This document shows, one piece after another, positions 47,101-55,110 of a DNA stretch of 64,000 bases. The notes below the pieces were generated by a model, which worked only from the letters and a program-made list of their open reading frames with translations, did no database searches and was not told where the DNA came from. This DNA is from WJMT01 sp964599635. GTDB lineage: Bacteria; Acidobacteriota; Aminicenantia; Aminicenantales; Aminicenantaceae. Position 1 is the stretch's first letter. Each line of letters begins with the position of its first letter. Where the stretch lies: assembly GCA_964599635.1 (NCBI GenBank), contig CAZRGM010000002.1, forward strand, positions 24,816 to 88,815. The letters run 5' to 3'. A program made the position numbers and the translations under genes.

Positions 47101-47472
47101 AATGTTGTTAGGTCCCATCCGGTCTGAAATATCATCTCTTCCTAAAGTGGGAGTATAGGTCAGCCTCTCCGGGATACCGCCCTGACTTGGGATTAAATAA
47201 ATTTCTCTATTTCCATCATATTCACCAGTGAAAGCAATATATTTCCCATCATGAGAAAAACGGGGAAAGGCTTCATATCCTTTATGATTGGTAAGCTTCC
47301 GTGCGTATCCTCCTTCAGAAGAAACAGTATAAAGGTCTCCCGCATAAGAAAAAACGACTTGGTCTCCGTAAATAGCTGGAAACCGGAGAACCCTCGCTTC
47401 CTCTTCAGCAAATACCGCTGTTGATAAAATAAAAATAAAAAGAACACCGAGGATAAATAATCTGTTTTTCAT
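44200..47472 (-). CDS. Tricorn-like S41 protease with beta-propellers and PDZ domain
   Basis: 1090 aa from ATG 47472, chosen for GGAGGG 5 nt upstream and the signal peptide that begins there. Two WD40/TolB-like propellers (about residues 25-330 and 330-690; repeats such as SPDGKWIAFISDQSGEDE) are followed by an acidic/lysine-rich tract (about 560-590, EEEKEEKKEKEKG), the C1 helical domain (ESWRQMKYFFYAPNMHGVDW), a catalytic His in VGHTYVG, a PDZ domain and the S41 core (DVRSNGGGSV, DEFSASDGDIFPYRFK, TWGGVVGI). The length is near that of archaeal tricorn (about 1070). Tricorn degrades oligopeptides; here export suggests the periplasm. It ends in a lysine run (KKKKK). Confidence 0.9.
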   Translation of the reverse strand: MKNRLFILGVLFIFILSTAVFAEEEARVLRFPAIYGDQVVFSYAGDLYTVSSEGGYARKLTNHKGYEAFPRFSHDGKYIAFTGEYDGNREIYLIPSQGGIPERLTYTPTLGRDDISDRMGPNNIVMGWKHDNSHVVFRSRTREWNSFNGQLYLAPLKGGLPEQIPLPRGGFCSFSPDDKRFAYNRIFREFRTWKRYSGGMADDIWIYDFEGKKVTNITENPAQDIIPMWSGQKIYFLSDRGENTRMNLYVYDLDTKEVRRLTDFADFDIKFPSLGPDAIVFEYGGYLYRFDLETEQATKLTVFIADDRPLSREKLINVSGMITNYEISPDGQRALFGARGEVFTVPKKYGNTRNLTETSGVHERNSKWSPDGKWIAFISDQSGEDEVYIKPQDGSGEDQQITTGADTYKYQIYWSPDSKKIMWSDKKLRLNYVDIDSKEIVQVAKGDIWEISDYIWSPDSRWIAYSKPEVKSMTKVYLYSLEKKETYEVTDGWYSSYSPCFDSKGRYLYFVSDRDFNPIYSRTEWNHAYLSMSRIYLVTLAEDIESPFKPKSDEVSIAEEEKEEKKEKEKGSEAEKELTVKVDAEGLKDRIISLPVSVADYRQLTSVGDSVYYMKRNGLDRKASLAFFDLNKRKETILGQINGFEISHDQKKMLVSQNSTYAIIDLPKAKLNIKEKLDLSHMEANVDYKKEWDQIFSESWRQMKYFFYAPNMHGVDWDAVREQYEPLAKAVAHRADLTYVIGEMVGELSVGHTYVGGGDFPKPKRIDLGMLGAQFGKDKESGYFKVKKILQGENWRNSVRSPLTEVGVEVKEGDFILSINGKSTHEMDNLYKALLNTAGKQVTLRVSKEPIEKGSREVVVIPIKDEHSLYYYTWVQNNSEKVNQVTHGKVGYIHVPDMGPEGLNEFVKHFYPQLRKKALIIDVRSNGGGSVSPMLIERLRREIAMVSMARNTIPSPDPEAVMIGPKVCLMDEFSASDGDIFPYRFKKHGLGKLIGKRTWGGVVGIRGTLPLLDGGSLMKPEFAIYSLEGEWIIEGQGVEPDIYVDNDPVKEFAGIDQQLDKAIEVILEELEKEEVKLPDIPQFPDKKKKK

Positions 47473-47542
47473 CTTCCCTCCTAATAAGGACTTTACCTTC
47501 ATATTTTTTTTGCGTCTTTAAAAAAAATATATCACATAATAA

Positions 47543-47641
47543 ACCTGAACACTTCATAAAAAAATGGCGATGTCTTTATTATCATTTTATTTTAAGCGAT
47601 ACACACAATATCTTCAAGAACACGATTTGAATGGTCAGCCT
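47543..47641 (+). repeat. Family T element (99 bp)
   Basis: The left end ACCTGAACACTTCATAAA (47543) and the right end TTGAATGGTCAGCCT (47627-47641) are imperfect inverted repeats. The inner part (ATGGCGATGTCTTTATTATC, TTTTAAGCGATACA) matches 30499 and 38022. It sits between two minus-strand genes, about 70 bp upstream of the tricorn start. Confidence 0.6.
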
Positions 47642-47650
47642 GGACTAAGT

Positions 47651-49312
47651 TCAGTACAACCAAGAAAAATCTTCTCCTTCAGGTGCGTTTTTAAGGATAT
47701 GTTCTTTAAACAAATTTAACAGTTCTATTCTATCGGGTCCCCAGCAGTGGGGTTCTCGGTCTCCATACTCAATAACTCCATCATAATAAGGGTTCTGAGT
47801 GCTTTCCAAAAATTTTTCCAAAAGCACCACCGCATTATTTAGATAATAAGTATCCATATCTCCCACATAGATATGAATTTTGCCTTTTAGGTTTTGTCCA
47901 ATGTGATCCCAATTTTTTTCAAGATAATACCTGAGGTCATAATGTTCCCTCCAGTATTTGGCCACTTCTTCATCTATCTCTCCTGTGACTTTATCAAAAA
48001 GCGGTTTGACATACCCATCATCTCCGATAGGGCCAAAAACAGCCTGAAAAATATCGATCTGCTCTCCAGATCTGCATTTGGTTCCCATAACCAATTCCAG
48101 CTGATTTCTCTGCTCGGAGGTCAACCTGACAATACCATCAGGAGAACGATCGCTGGGGGTAGGAACTCTGATCCATCCGCTTTTTTTATAATAAGCATTA
48201 TCATCTCGATATATGTTTATGCACTGAAAATAACGGAAATCAACCGGATCAGGACAAAGAGACCAGGTTCCTCCGAAAAATTCCGGATGGAAAATCTGCA
48301 GAGCCAGAGAAATCCATCCTCCGGTTGAACCCCCGGATAACACTCTGGCATAAGGTTTTTGAATAACACGGAACTTATGCTCCACCATAGGGATTAGCTC
48401 TTTAAGAATAGCTTCCCCGTAAGGACCGGTATTCGGGGAATTGACTCCGTAAGAGTCATCATAGTAAGGGCAAGGATGCTGAAAAGTCACTAAAAGCATC
48501 CGTGGACATTGATCTGAAATCCAGAATTCATAGAATTCATGTCCCCAACCTGCCCAGCGATCATTGGAATCCGGCTTTTGAGGCTCAAATCCATTGGGTG
48601 CACGGAGAGAAAAATGTCCTTGGATATAATTCACAGGATAATGAACATCCGGATGCTCATCATATCCTTTAGGCAGAAGAATGGTAGCTCCTAAATAAAT
48701 GGGCTTTCCCCAAAACTCTGAAAGCATTTTGCTTTGAAATTTGATTCTTTTAACCCATTTTGTATCAGGAGGTATTTCTACCGTTGGGATTTGATTTTGA
48801 CACTCCAGTTTGATGGAGATGTTTCTTGAGGGCGGAATACTGATTTCTTTGACCCCACTGTAGAGATTGCCGGGAGACTTATGCCACCTTTGGCCTTCCC
48901 ACTGATCATTATGAAGCCACAAAATGTGACCATCAGAACGCTCGAACCGGGTGTATATATTGATAAATCCCTGGACATAATATTCACCGGGAGGCAATTC
49001 ACTGAGGCTTTTCAAAGGGTAGCCAAAATCATCTTTGTCAATAGCAACAGGAGTCCCAGGAGTTAAGTTTTTGATGTCTTTTCCAAAAAAAGGCACTCCG
49101 CTGGCACCAATCTGAAACCGGGGCTCACGGATCTTATTTTCAGTCACCATCACATAGACTCTTCCGGTTATGGATTCCGAATGAACCGATTCCGGAAATG
49201 AGATTTCAAAGCTGAGTTCCTCCTCTCCTTTGATGACACATCCTGAAATAATGATCAAAAAAAGGAAAAATAAAGGAGTGCGGCATCTGAGATGTTTAAA
49301 TTTTCTGAGCAT
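47651..49312 (-). CDS. Putative esterase lipoprotein (enterochelin-esterase-like)
   Basis: 553 aa. The start is taken at ATG 49312; TTG 49315 is equally possible, with GGGAGG just upstream. A lipobox (IISGC) lies near residue 25. A beta-sandwich N-terminal part (about 30-190) precedes an alpha/beta-hydrolase domain of the esterase family: nucleophile in SGGSTGGW, Asp in YVGDMDTYYLN and His in REPHCWGP. Such enzymes hydrolyse acyl or feruloyl esters or siderophore esters. It is probably anchored in the outer envelope. The next upstream gene encodes a nucleotide-sugar epimerase, with a family T end between them. Confidence 0.78.
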   Translation of the reverse strand: MLRKFKHLRCRTPLFFLFLIIISGCVIKGEEELSFEISFPESVHSESITGRVYVMVTENKIREPRFQIGASGVPFFGKDIKNLTPGTPVAIDKDDFGYPLKSLSELPPGEYYVQGFINIYTRFERSDGHILWLHNDQWEGQRWHKSPGNLYSGVKEISIPPSRNISIKLECQNQIPTVEIPPDTKWVKRIKFQSKMLSEFWGKPIYLGATILLPKGYDEHPDVHYPVNYIQGHFSLRAPNGFEPQKPDSNDRWAGWGHEFYEFWISDQCPRMLLVTFQHPCPYYDDSYGVNSPNTGPYGEAILKELIPMVEHKFRVIQKPYARVLSGGSTGGWISLALQIFHPEFFGGTWSLCPDPVDFRYFQCINIYRDDNAYYKKSGWIRVPTPSDRSPDGIVRLTSEQRNQLELVMGTKCRSGEQIDIFQAVFGPIGDDGYVKPLFDKVTGEIDEEVAKYWREHYDLRYYLEKNWDHIGQNLKGKIHIYVGDMDTYYLNNAVVLLEKFLESTQNPYYDGVIEYGDREPHCWGPDRIELLNLFKEHILKNAPEGEDFSWLY

Positions 49313-49333
49313 CAAATCTTCCTCCCTTCACCA

Positions 49334-49350
49334 ACCTGACCTATTCATAA
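49334..49350 (+). repeat. Family T end motif (solo)
   Basis: ACCTGACCTATTCATAA begins at 49334, about 20 bp upstream of the esterase start. The opposite end is not seen. Confidence 0.5.
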
Positions 49351-49425
49351 AAAATTAGACATCGATGACAAAAATTAAATCACAAGGAAAATATTCCAAA
49401 TAAAACTCTTAGGGATCATAATTAT

Positions 49426-50367
49426 CTAATCTCTATGGGCCTCCATCCACTGAAAAGTCTTTATCAAACCCTGCTCTAAACCCACAATCGGTTTGTAGCC
49501 AATCAAATTTTTGGCTTGGGATATGTCTGCAAGTGAATGTTTGATATCTCCTTCCCTAGGATTCGTATAAACAGGATCAATTTCTCTCCCTGTTATCTTC
49601 TTTAGAATGCTTATGAGTTCATTCAGGCTGATCTGATAAGAAGTAGCGATATTGATGACTTCACCTGCTGTCTTTTTTGCTTTAGAACATAGAATATTGG
49701 CATACACCACATTATCAACAAAGGTGAAATCTCTGGACTGCTGTCCATCCCCAAAAACAATAGGGGATTCCCCTTTCAAGAATGCATCAATAAATTTGGG
49801 GATCACGGCCGCATATTGTGATTCAGGATTCTGTCTAGGACCAAACACATTAAAATAACGAATGGTTATTGTTTCAAGCCCATAAACATCACTAAATACT
49901 TTGCAGTAATATTCTCCAGTCAGTTTAGTGACCGCATAAGGGGATAAAGGATGTGGTCTCATGTCTTCTTTTTTGGGGAGTTCAGGGGTATCTCCATAAA
50001 CAGAAGAAGACCCTGCATAGATAACCCTCTTAACTCCTTTGTCCCGTGCTGCCAAAAGCACATTGAGAGTTCCATCAATATTGCTCTGATTCGAATCAAT
50101 AGGTCTTTCCACAGAACGAGGAACAGAAGGAAGTGCAGCCTGGTGAAAAACATATCTTATGTTCTCACTTGCCTTCTGAATGATTGAAAGGTCTCGGATA
50201 TCTCCCTCTATAAACTCGATTTGATCAAGGATATCCTCTAAATTCGAAATATTTCCCGTTGTTAAATTATCAATGACCCGGACAGCCTTCCCTTCCTTAA
50301 GCAGACCCCGAACAAGATTTGAACCTATGAAACCAGCCCCTCCTGTAACCAAACAAAGTTCTTCCAT
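49426..50367 (-). CDS. UDP-sugar 4-epimerase (UDP-GlcNAc/Glc type)
   Basis: 313 aa extended SDR: VTGGAGFIGSNLVRGL (NAD), HQAALPSVPRSV, YAGSSSVYGDTPELPKKED, SPYAVTKLTGE (Tyr and Lys), RYFNVFGPRQ and GDGQQSRDFTFV. The ALPSVPRSVERPIDSN segment is typical of UDP-N-acetylglucosamine 4-epimerases. It would provide UDP-GalNAc or UDP-galactose for surface glycans. It lies 58 bp downstream of the GYD-protein gene on the same strand, likely cotranscribed with the ornithine carbamoyltransferase. Confidence 0.85.
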   Translation of the reverse strand: MEELCLVTGGAGFIGSNLVRGLLKEGKAVRVIDNLTTGNISNLEDILDQIEFIEGDIRDLSIIQKASENIRYVFHQAALPSVPRSVERPIDSNQSNIDGTLNVLLAARDKGVKRVIYAGSSSVYGDTPELPKKEDMRPHPLSPYAVTKLTGEYYCKVFSDVYGLETITIRYFNVFGPRQNPESQYAAVIPKFIDAFLKGESPIVFGDGQQSRDFTFVDNVVYANILCSKAKKTAGEVINIATSYQISLNELISILKKITGREIDPVYTNPREGDIKHSLADISQAKNLIGYKPIVGLEQGLIKTFQWMEAHRD

Positions 50368-50425
50368 CCAGATCTCCCTCTAAAAAATAGAAAAATATCC
50401 TTTTCCCGGCTCCTTTTTTATTTTT

Positions 50426-50722
50426 CTAGACTTCTTCAGTCAGCTCTAAAAATCGCCTGTATGGAATAGCGGTCCAGCTCTCTGCATTAAACGCCCCGTT
50501 GGAGAGACTGATCATAGAGACTTTAGCCGCTATCTCTTCATCTGGAGCTTCATAAATGTCCAGAAAATCATAAGAACCCAAGAGTGCGTAATGAGCCTTA
50601 AATTTAACTTCAGGACATTTTTCCTTGACTTCCTCCAGCCATGCTCTTCCCAGTTTGGCTCTGTCTTTTATCTTTCTTGAGACTTCAGGAGCGAGTTTGG
50701 TCATTAATATAAATGTTTTCAT
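50426..50722 (-). CDS. GYD-domain protein
   Basis: 98 aa from ATG 50722 with AAGGAGGG just upstream. The sequence has the GYD pattern (here LLGSYDFLDIYEAPDEE) with the preceding AHYALLGSYDF and a conserved start TFILMTKLAPE. GYD-domain proteins are small ferredoxin-like-fold proteins of unknown function that are widespread in bacteria and archaea. It lies between the ornithine carbamoyltransferase and the nucleotide-sugar epimerase on the same strand. Confidence 0.75.
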   Translation of the reverse strand: MKTFILMTKLAPEVSRKIKDRAKLGRAWLEEVKEKCPEVKFKAHYALLGSYDFLDIYEAPDEEIAAKVSMISLSNGAFNAESWTAIPYRRFLELTEEV

Positions 50723-50743
50723 GATTTCCCTCCTTCTCTTCAT

Positions 50744-50779
50744 CTGATCTATTCATAAAAAATTATGAACAGGTCAGGT
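50744..50779 (+). repeat. Family T miniature element (36 bp palindrome)
   Basis: TCTGATCTATTCATAA (50744-50759) and TTATGAACAGGTCAGG (50763-50778) are imperfect inverted repeats with almost no spacer. It lies between the GYD and ornithine carbamoyltransferase genes, inside a likely operon. Confidence 0.6.
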
Positions 50780-51783
50780 TAGTCACCTCCCACTAAAGTA
50801 GCCACCATCACTGCCTTAATGGTGTGTAAACGATTTTCTGATTCATCAAACACAATCGAAGCATTGGACTCAAAAACCTCCTCAGTAACCTCCATGCTTT
50901 CCATCCCAAATTTTTTATATATCTCTTCACCAACCTTTGTTTCCCTGTTATGGAAAGCAGGAAGGCAGTCCATAAACTTAACATGAGGATTTTTTGTCAA
51001 ATCCATGAGCTCTTTATTGACCTGATAAGGTTTTAAAAGCTGAATCCTTTCATCCCAAACATAGTCAGGCTCCCCCATGGATACCCACACATCCGTATAT
51101 AAAAAATCACATTTCTCTACGGCTTTGATATCGTCTGTAACAAGTATCTTTGCTCCTGTACTTTCTGCAATCTGTTCAACCTTCTTTACCAGTTCCCTTT
51201 GGGGCTGGAGTTTCTTGGGCCCGATGGAACGAAAGTCCATTCCTAATTTTGCTGCACCCACCATCAATGAATTACCCATATTGTTTTTTGCGTCTCCCAA
51301 AAAGGCAAATTTAATATCTCCAACCGGTTTCTCACTGTGCTCCATCATGGTTAAAATATCAGCCAGAACTTGAGTGGGATGGAATTCATCGGTAAGTCCA
51401 TTCCATACCGGAACATCTGAATACTCTGCCAGCTGCTCCACTACCTTCTGACCAAACCCACGGTATTGGATCCCATCATACATCCTTCCTAAAACCCGAG
51501 CTGAATCTTTGATAGACTCCTTATGTCCGAATTGGGAGCTGGTGGGACCTAAAAAAGTCACGCTGGCTCCCTGATCATAAGCTGCAACTTCAAACGCACA
51601 TCGGGTTCTGGTCGATGTCTTTTCAAAAATAAGGACAACATTTTTCCTTTTCAATCTCTGCTTCTCATTTCCGGAATACTTTTCCTTCTTCAGTCTATGA
51701 GATAATTCAAGCAGATAATTGATTTCCTGAGGACTAAAATCAAGCAGTTTTAAAAAACTTCTATTCTTAAGATTACAGTACAT
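50779..51783 (-). CDS. argF: Ornithine carbamoyltransferase
   Basis: 334 aa, full length. Carbamoyl phosphate site STRTR, then FGHKESIKDSARVL, HPTQ, and the ornithine loop DCLPAFH are all present. VFEKTSTRTRCAFEVAAYDQGA-type N-terminal sequence (here IFEKTSTRTRCAFEVA) is shared with the E. coli-like forms. The enzyme makes citrulline from ornithine in arginine synthesis, or runs backwards in arginine breakdown; context does not decide, since no other arg or arc gene is nearby. GGAGGAGAA lies before the ATG. It follows the Asp-box gene after 28 bp. Confidence 0.93.
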   Translation of the reverse strand: MYCNLKNRSFLKLLDFSPQEINYLLELSHRLKKEKYSGNEKQRLKRKNVVLIFEKTSTRTRCAFEVAAYDQGASVTFLGPTSSQFGHKESIKDSARVLGRMYDGIQYRGFGQKVVEQLAEYSDVPVWNGLTDEFHPTQVLADILTMMEHSEKPVGDIKFAFLGDAKNNMGNSLMVGAAKLGMDFRSIGPKKLQPQRELVKKVEQIAESTGAKILVTDDIKAVEKCDFLYTDVWVSMGEPDYVWDERIQLLKPYQVNKELMDLTKNPHVKFMDCLPAFHNRETKVGEEIYKKFGMESMEVTEEVFESNASIVFDESENRLHTIKAVMVATLVGGD

Positions 51784-51811
51784 TTCTCCTCCAAACTCTC
51801 ATCTGACTAGG

Positions 51812-54175
51812 CTAATTATATTCTTGTATTTGAGAGATATCATCGATGGCATACATGCCTCGTCCGTTGGTAGCGATAACAAGGACATTATCCCTGGGAT
51901 GAATCTTGAGGTCCCACACAAAACAATTGGGAAGACCGCCAGGAAGAACAGACCACATCATTCCTCCATCCAAAGTCACATACACTCCTAAATCAGTCCC
52001 TACATAAAGAATATTTTCCTTTTTCGGATCCTCCCGAATCACATTCACCGGTCCTCCCGGTATATTTCCAGATATGTCTTTCCATGTTTTTCCATAGTCC
52101 TCTGACTTATAAATGTAATCTGTAAAGTCATCATCCCTTCGTCCATTCAAAGCCAAATACACGGTCGCTTCATCATACTTGGAAGCCACTATTCTTGAAA
52201 CATGCTTATTAAAGGGAAGTCCTTCTGTGATTTCCTCCCAGCTCTCTCCTACATCCTGGGTCACATGGACTCGGCCGTCATCAGTGCCAGCATAAATCAG
52301 TCCTTTTTTAAGGGGAGACTCTGAGATGGAAGTCAAACAGGCATAAGGAATGGCAAAAGGGAGCGTTCCCTGTTTTTCCGAGTCATTATAAGAAAGGTCC
52401 GGACTTATTCTCTCCCAAGTTTCTCCTCTATCTGGTGAACGGAATAAAGACTGCATCCCATGATAAATCACCTTAGGGTCATGAGGAGAGATGATGGTGG
52501 GAGCCAGCCACTGGCCCCGGAGAGGAGGTTCATCTTCTCCTAATTCTGGGAGGATATTTTTGACAAACCATTGATTATCCTTCAATTCAGACCTCATGAG
52601 CCGGCCGTAAAATGATGAAGAATAGATGATATTTGGATTTTCAGGGTCAATCGCGATCATGCTTCCTTCCCCTCCAGGAGCTCTTTCCCAGTGAGTCATC
52701 AACCACTCCGGTTTCTTCCCATGAGAAAGGGTATGAGCAATATTCCCCCTGTAAGTCAAGTGATCTTGAACTGAACCGTAAATATTGAAAGGCTTTTTCA
52801 TATCATAAGCCACATTATAAAATTGTATCAGCGGAAGATTATGGTGAAAATCTCTCCAGGTTTTGCCGCCATCATAGGATATATTAATTCCTCCGTCATT
52901 AGCATTGATAAGATAATCCGAATCGTCCGGGTCTATCCAGAGACCATGATGGTCACCGTGAAGTCCCGGAAAATAAAGAGTCTCAAAACTCCTTCCGCCG
53001 TCTGTCGATTTGGCCAGCCTGAGACCCATAATATACACTGTGTTCTCATCACCGGGATCTACCCGTATTTGACCGAACACCCATCCATACGTTCCACAAA
53101 AACCCTCCATATATCGGCTGTCAGGACTAACTTTTTCCCATGTCTCTCCCCTGTCATTGGATTTATAGACTTCAGCTCCTTTGATCACCCTGCCTTTTCT
53201 CAACCTGCCGTAGGCGTCCCGCTCTCCTTCCTCCGGCATGCGGCCTGGATTGTGATTATCCACAAACGCATAAAGCACATTGGGATTGCTTTGGGCTATA
53301 TCCAGACCTATTCTGCCAGTCTTTTTATTGTCAGGGAGGCCGCTGGTTTTTTGTTCCCAGGTTTTGCCGCCGTCTGTGGTCTTGAATATTCCGTCTCCAG
53401 GGCTGGGCATGGGATCGCTCCAGCGTCTTCTGATCCGATTCCACATCGACGCATAAAGCGTCTCCGGATCTGTGGGATCCATAACCAGATCTATGGCTCC
53501 AATCTTTTCATTAATATAAAATATTTTCTCCCATGTTTGTCCCCCATCTGTAGTTTTATACACCCCCCTCTCTTCATGATAAGTCCACTCATGTCCCGAC
53601 GCTGCCACATAGACTATATCCGAGTTTTCCGGATGGATAACAATCCTTCCTATGGTCTGAGTATCAGCAAGCCCCATGTGCTTCCAGGTCTTTCCTGCAT
53701 CTATGGATTTATACACCCCTATACCTGCTCCTGAAGCCCTAAAAATATTGGCTTCCCCGGTCCCTACCCATATAACATTAGGACCAGTTGGGGCTATGGC
53801 AATATCTCCTATGGATAGAGAAGGAGCTCCATCAAATAATGGCTCCCATGTAACCCCAGAATTTTCAGTTTTCCATATCCCACCCGTAGCTGCTCCTATA
53901 TAAACAGTATGCTTGCTTCCTTTGGGAACAGCAATATCCGTACATCTGCCGCTTATGATATCCGGCCCAAGAAAGCGCCATTCCAAATCTTTAAACAGGG
54001 ACCTCTCTTTCATTTCCATATGCTGCTTGTACCATCCCAAACGCACTTCGGGATCTGTGCACTCCACCTTTTCCTTATTTTCAGGAACCCCAGAAAAAAC
54101 AATCGCTATCACAAAGACAAAAACTATTAAAGTTAAAAAGAACTTACATAAAAATCGATTTTGGAATAATGACAT
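51812..54175 (-). CDS. Secreted Asp-box (sialidase/VPS10-like propeller) protein
   Basis: 787 aa with a signal peptide (about residues 8-30). At least ten Asp-box repeats of the type S/T-x-D-x-G-x-T/S-W are visible: SIDAGKTW, TTDGGQTW, TTDGGKTW, SNDRGETW, STDGGRSF, SYDGGKTW, SPDRGETW, TQDVGESW and SEDYGKTW. They point to two BNR beta-propellers, as in sortilin-like proteins and family 74-type glycosidases. No catalytic residues can be assigned. Such proteins are abundant in Acidobacteriota and Bacteroidota; the role may be glycan or protein binding. A strong promoter lies upstream. Confidence 0.82.
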   Translation of the reverse strand: MSLFQNRFLCKFFLTLIVFVFVIAIVFSGVPENKEKVECTDPEVRLGWYKQHMEMKERSLFKDLEWRFLGPDIISGRCTDIAVPKGSKHTVYIGAATGGIWKTENSGVTWEPLFDGAPSLSIGDIAIAPTGPNVIWVGTGEANIFRASGAGIGVYKSIDAGKTWKHMGLADTQTIGRIVIHPENSDIVYVAASGHEWTYHEERGVYKTTDGGQTWEKIFYINEKIGAIDLVMDPTDPETLYASMWNRIRRRWSDPMPSPGDGIFKTTDGGKTWEQKTSGLPDNKKTGRIGLDIAQSNPNVLYAFVDNHNPGRMPEEGERDAYGRLRKGRVIKGAEVYKSNDRGETWEKVSPDSRYMEGFCGTYGWVFGQIRVDPGDENTVYIMGLRLAKSTDGGRSFETLYFPGLHGDHHGLWIDPDDSDYLINANDGGINISYDGGKTWRDFHHNLPLIQFYNVAYDMKKPFNIYGSVQDHLTYRGNIAHTLSHGKKPEWLMTHWERAPGGEGSMIAIDPENPNIIYSSSFYGRLMRSELKDNQWFVKNILPELGEDEPPLRGQWLAPTIISPHDPKVIYHGMQSLFRSPDRGETWERISPDLSYNDSEKQGTLPFAIPYACLTSISESPLKKGLIYAGTDDGRVHVTQDVGESWEEITEGLPFNKHVSRIVASKYDEATVYLALNGRRDDDFTDYIYKSEDYGKTWKDISGNIPGGPVNVIREDPKKENILYVGTDLGVYVTLDGGMMWSVLPGGLPNCFVWDLKIHPRDNVLVIATNGRGMYAIDDISQIQEYN

Positions 54176-54229
54176 GACAAAACCTCCTGAAATCTGGGTA
54201 AATATTAAAGTCTATTTTGAAATAAAAAA

Positions 54230-54258
54230 ATTCTATTTTAATGACCATTTTTTGTCAA
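54230..54258 (-). promoter_or_regulatory. Sigma70-type promoter of the Asp-box gene
   Basis: On the minus strand, TTGACA (54258-54253), 17-bp spacer and TAGAAT (54235-54230). Transcription would start near 54223, about 48 nt upstream of the start codon at 54175. A family T end (ACCTGACCTATTCAGAG, 54269-54285) lies just upstream of the -35 box. Confidence 0.65.
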
Positions 54259-54298
54259 ATTTCTGAGTAACCTGACCTATTCAGAGTAATGATGAAGT

Positions 54299-54865
54299 CT
54301 ACCTTGAAAAAAATTGTGATCTGCTTAGAGTATAAAGCTTGACTCTATCTCCTTGAAGTTTTTTCATAACAAAACCTTCATTGACCATTCCTACTCTTTG
54401 GGCTACTCTTTCAGATGCTTCATTTAAAGGATAAATCGAAGCCACAATCCTTTCCACATTCGATTCAGAAAAAATATAGGCAAAAAGACGATGGGTGGCT
54501 TCGGTAGCATATCCTCTTTTCCAATACTTTGGAAGCAGGGTATAAAACACTTCTGCATCCGCACTCCCTTCCACAGACATAATGCCAATCGCACCCACAT
54601 ATTGATCATCTATTTTCCTGACCACCGCTAGAACAAATATCTGGTTTTCCTTTCCATACCTCTCCAGTATCATATTAAAAAGCTCCTCAGCTCCTTTATA
54701 TGTTTTCTGCTCCATAATAAAAGAAAGATACTGAGTTGCTTTTTCATCTCTCATAAAAGAAAAAAATGGTTCCCAGTCTTTTTTTATAAAAGGTCTGAGA
54801 TAAAGCCGATCCGTCTCCAGACGTTCTGGAATTTCGATGTCAAATCCTTCCCTGAAGTAAGCCAT
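54299..54865 (-). CDS. GNAT-family acetyltransferase (RimJ/RimL type)
   Basis: 188 aa. RLETDRLYLRPFIKKDWEPFF is the usual start of RimJ/RimL-like enzymes, followed by YVGAIGIMSVE, FYTLLPKYWKRGYATEA (acetyl-CoA loop) and RIVASIYPLNEASERVAQRVGM. These proteins acetylate N-terminal residues of proteins or small amines. The substrate is unknown. It appears monocistronic. Confidence 0.85.
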   Translation of the reverse strand: MAYFREGFDIEIPERLETDRLYLRPFIKKDWEPFFSFMRDEKATQYLSFIMEQKTYKGAEELFNMILERYGKENQIFVLAVVRKIDDQYVGAIGIMSVEGSADAEVFYTLLPKYWKRGYATEATHRLFAYIFSESNVERIVASIYPLNEASERVAQRVGMVNEGFVMKKLQGDRVKLYTLSRSQFFSR

Positions 54866-54969
54866 CTTAAGCTGCCATCTCTAACTTAGTTTTAATTATA
54901 TAAAAATTTTTTTAAAATAGAAATCTTTTCCGTGATTGTTTTGATGATAATTCCGTATCATCTGAATAA

Positions 54970-55094
54970 ACTTGAATGATTCATAAAAAAACAGTAACAA
55001 AAAAAGTCCTCTCTTTTTTATGAAATGATCTTGCCTATCGCTGAAAATAAATTAATAATGAAAATATCGCTATTTTTTTATGAATCATTCAAGT
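54970..55094. mobile_element. Family T element with perfect 22-bp terminal inverted repeats
   Basis: Positions 54970-54991 and 55073-55094 are exact reverse complements (ACTTGAATGATTCATAAA...). The 125-bp unit encodes nothing. Its right half (TGCCTATCGCTGAAAATAAA, then AAAATATCGCTATTTTTTTA) matches the minus-strand reading of other copies. It ends 16 bp before the GH2 start codon. Confidence 0.7.
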
Positions 55095-55110
55095 TAGAAA
55101 GGATTCCAAA

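Noticed and set aside
52823..53734. 303-codon open frame on the plus strand
   Set aside because: It is antisense to the Asp-box gene; the repeated Asp-box codons keep the opposite strand open. It has no start context or recognisable domain.
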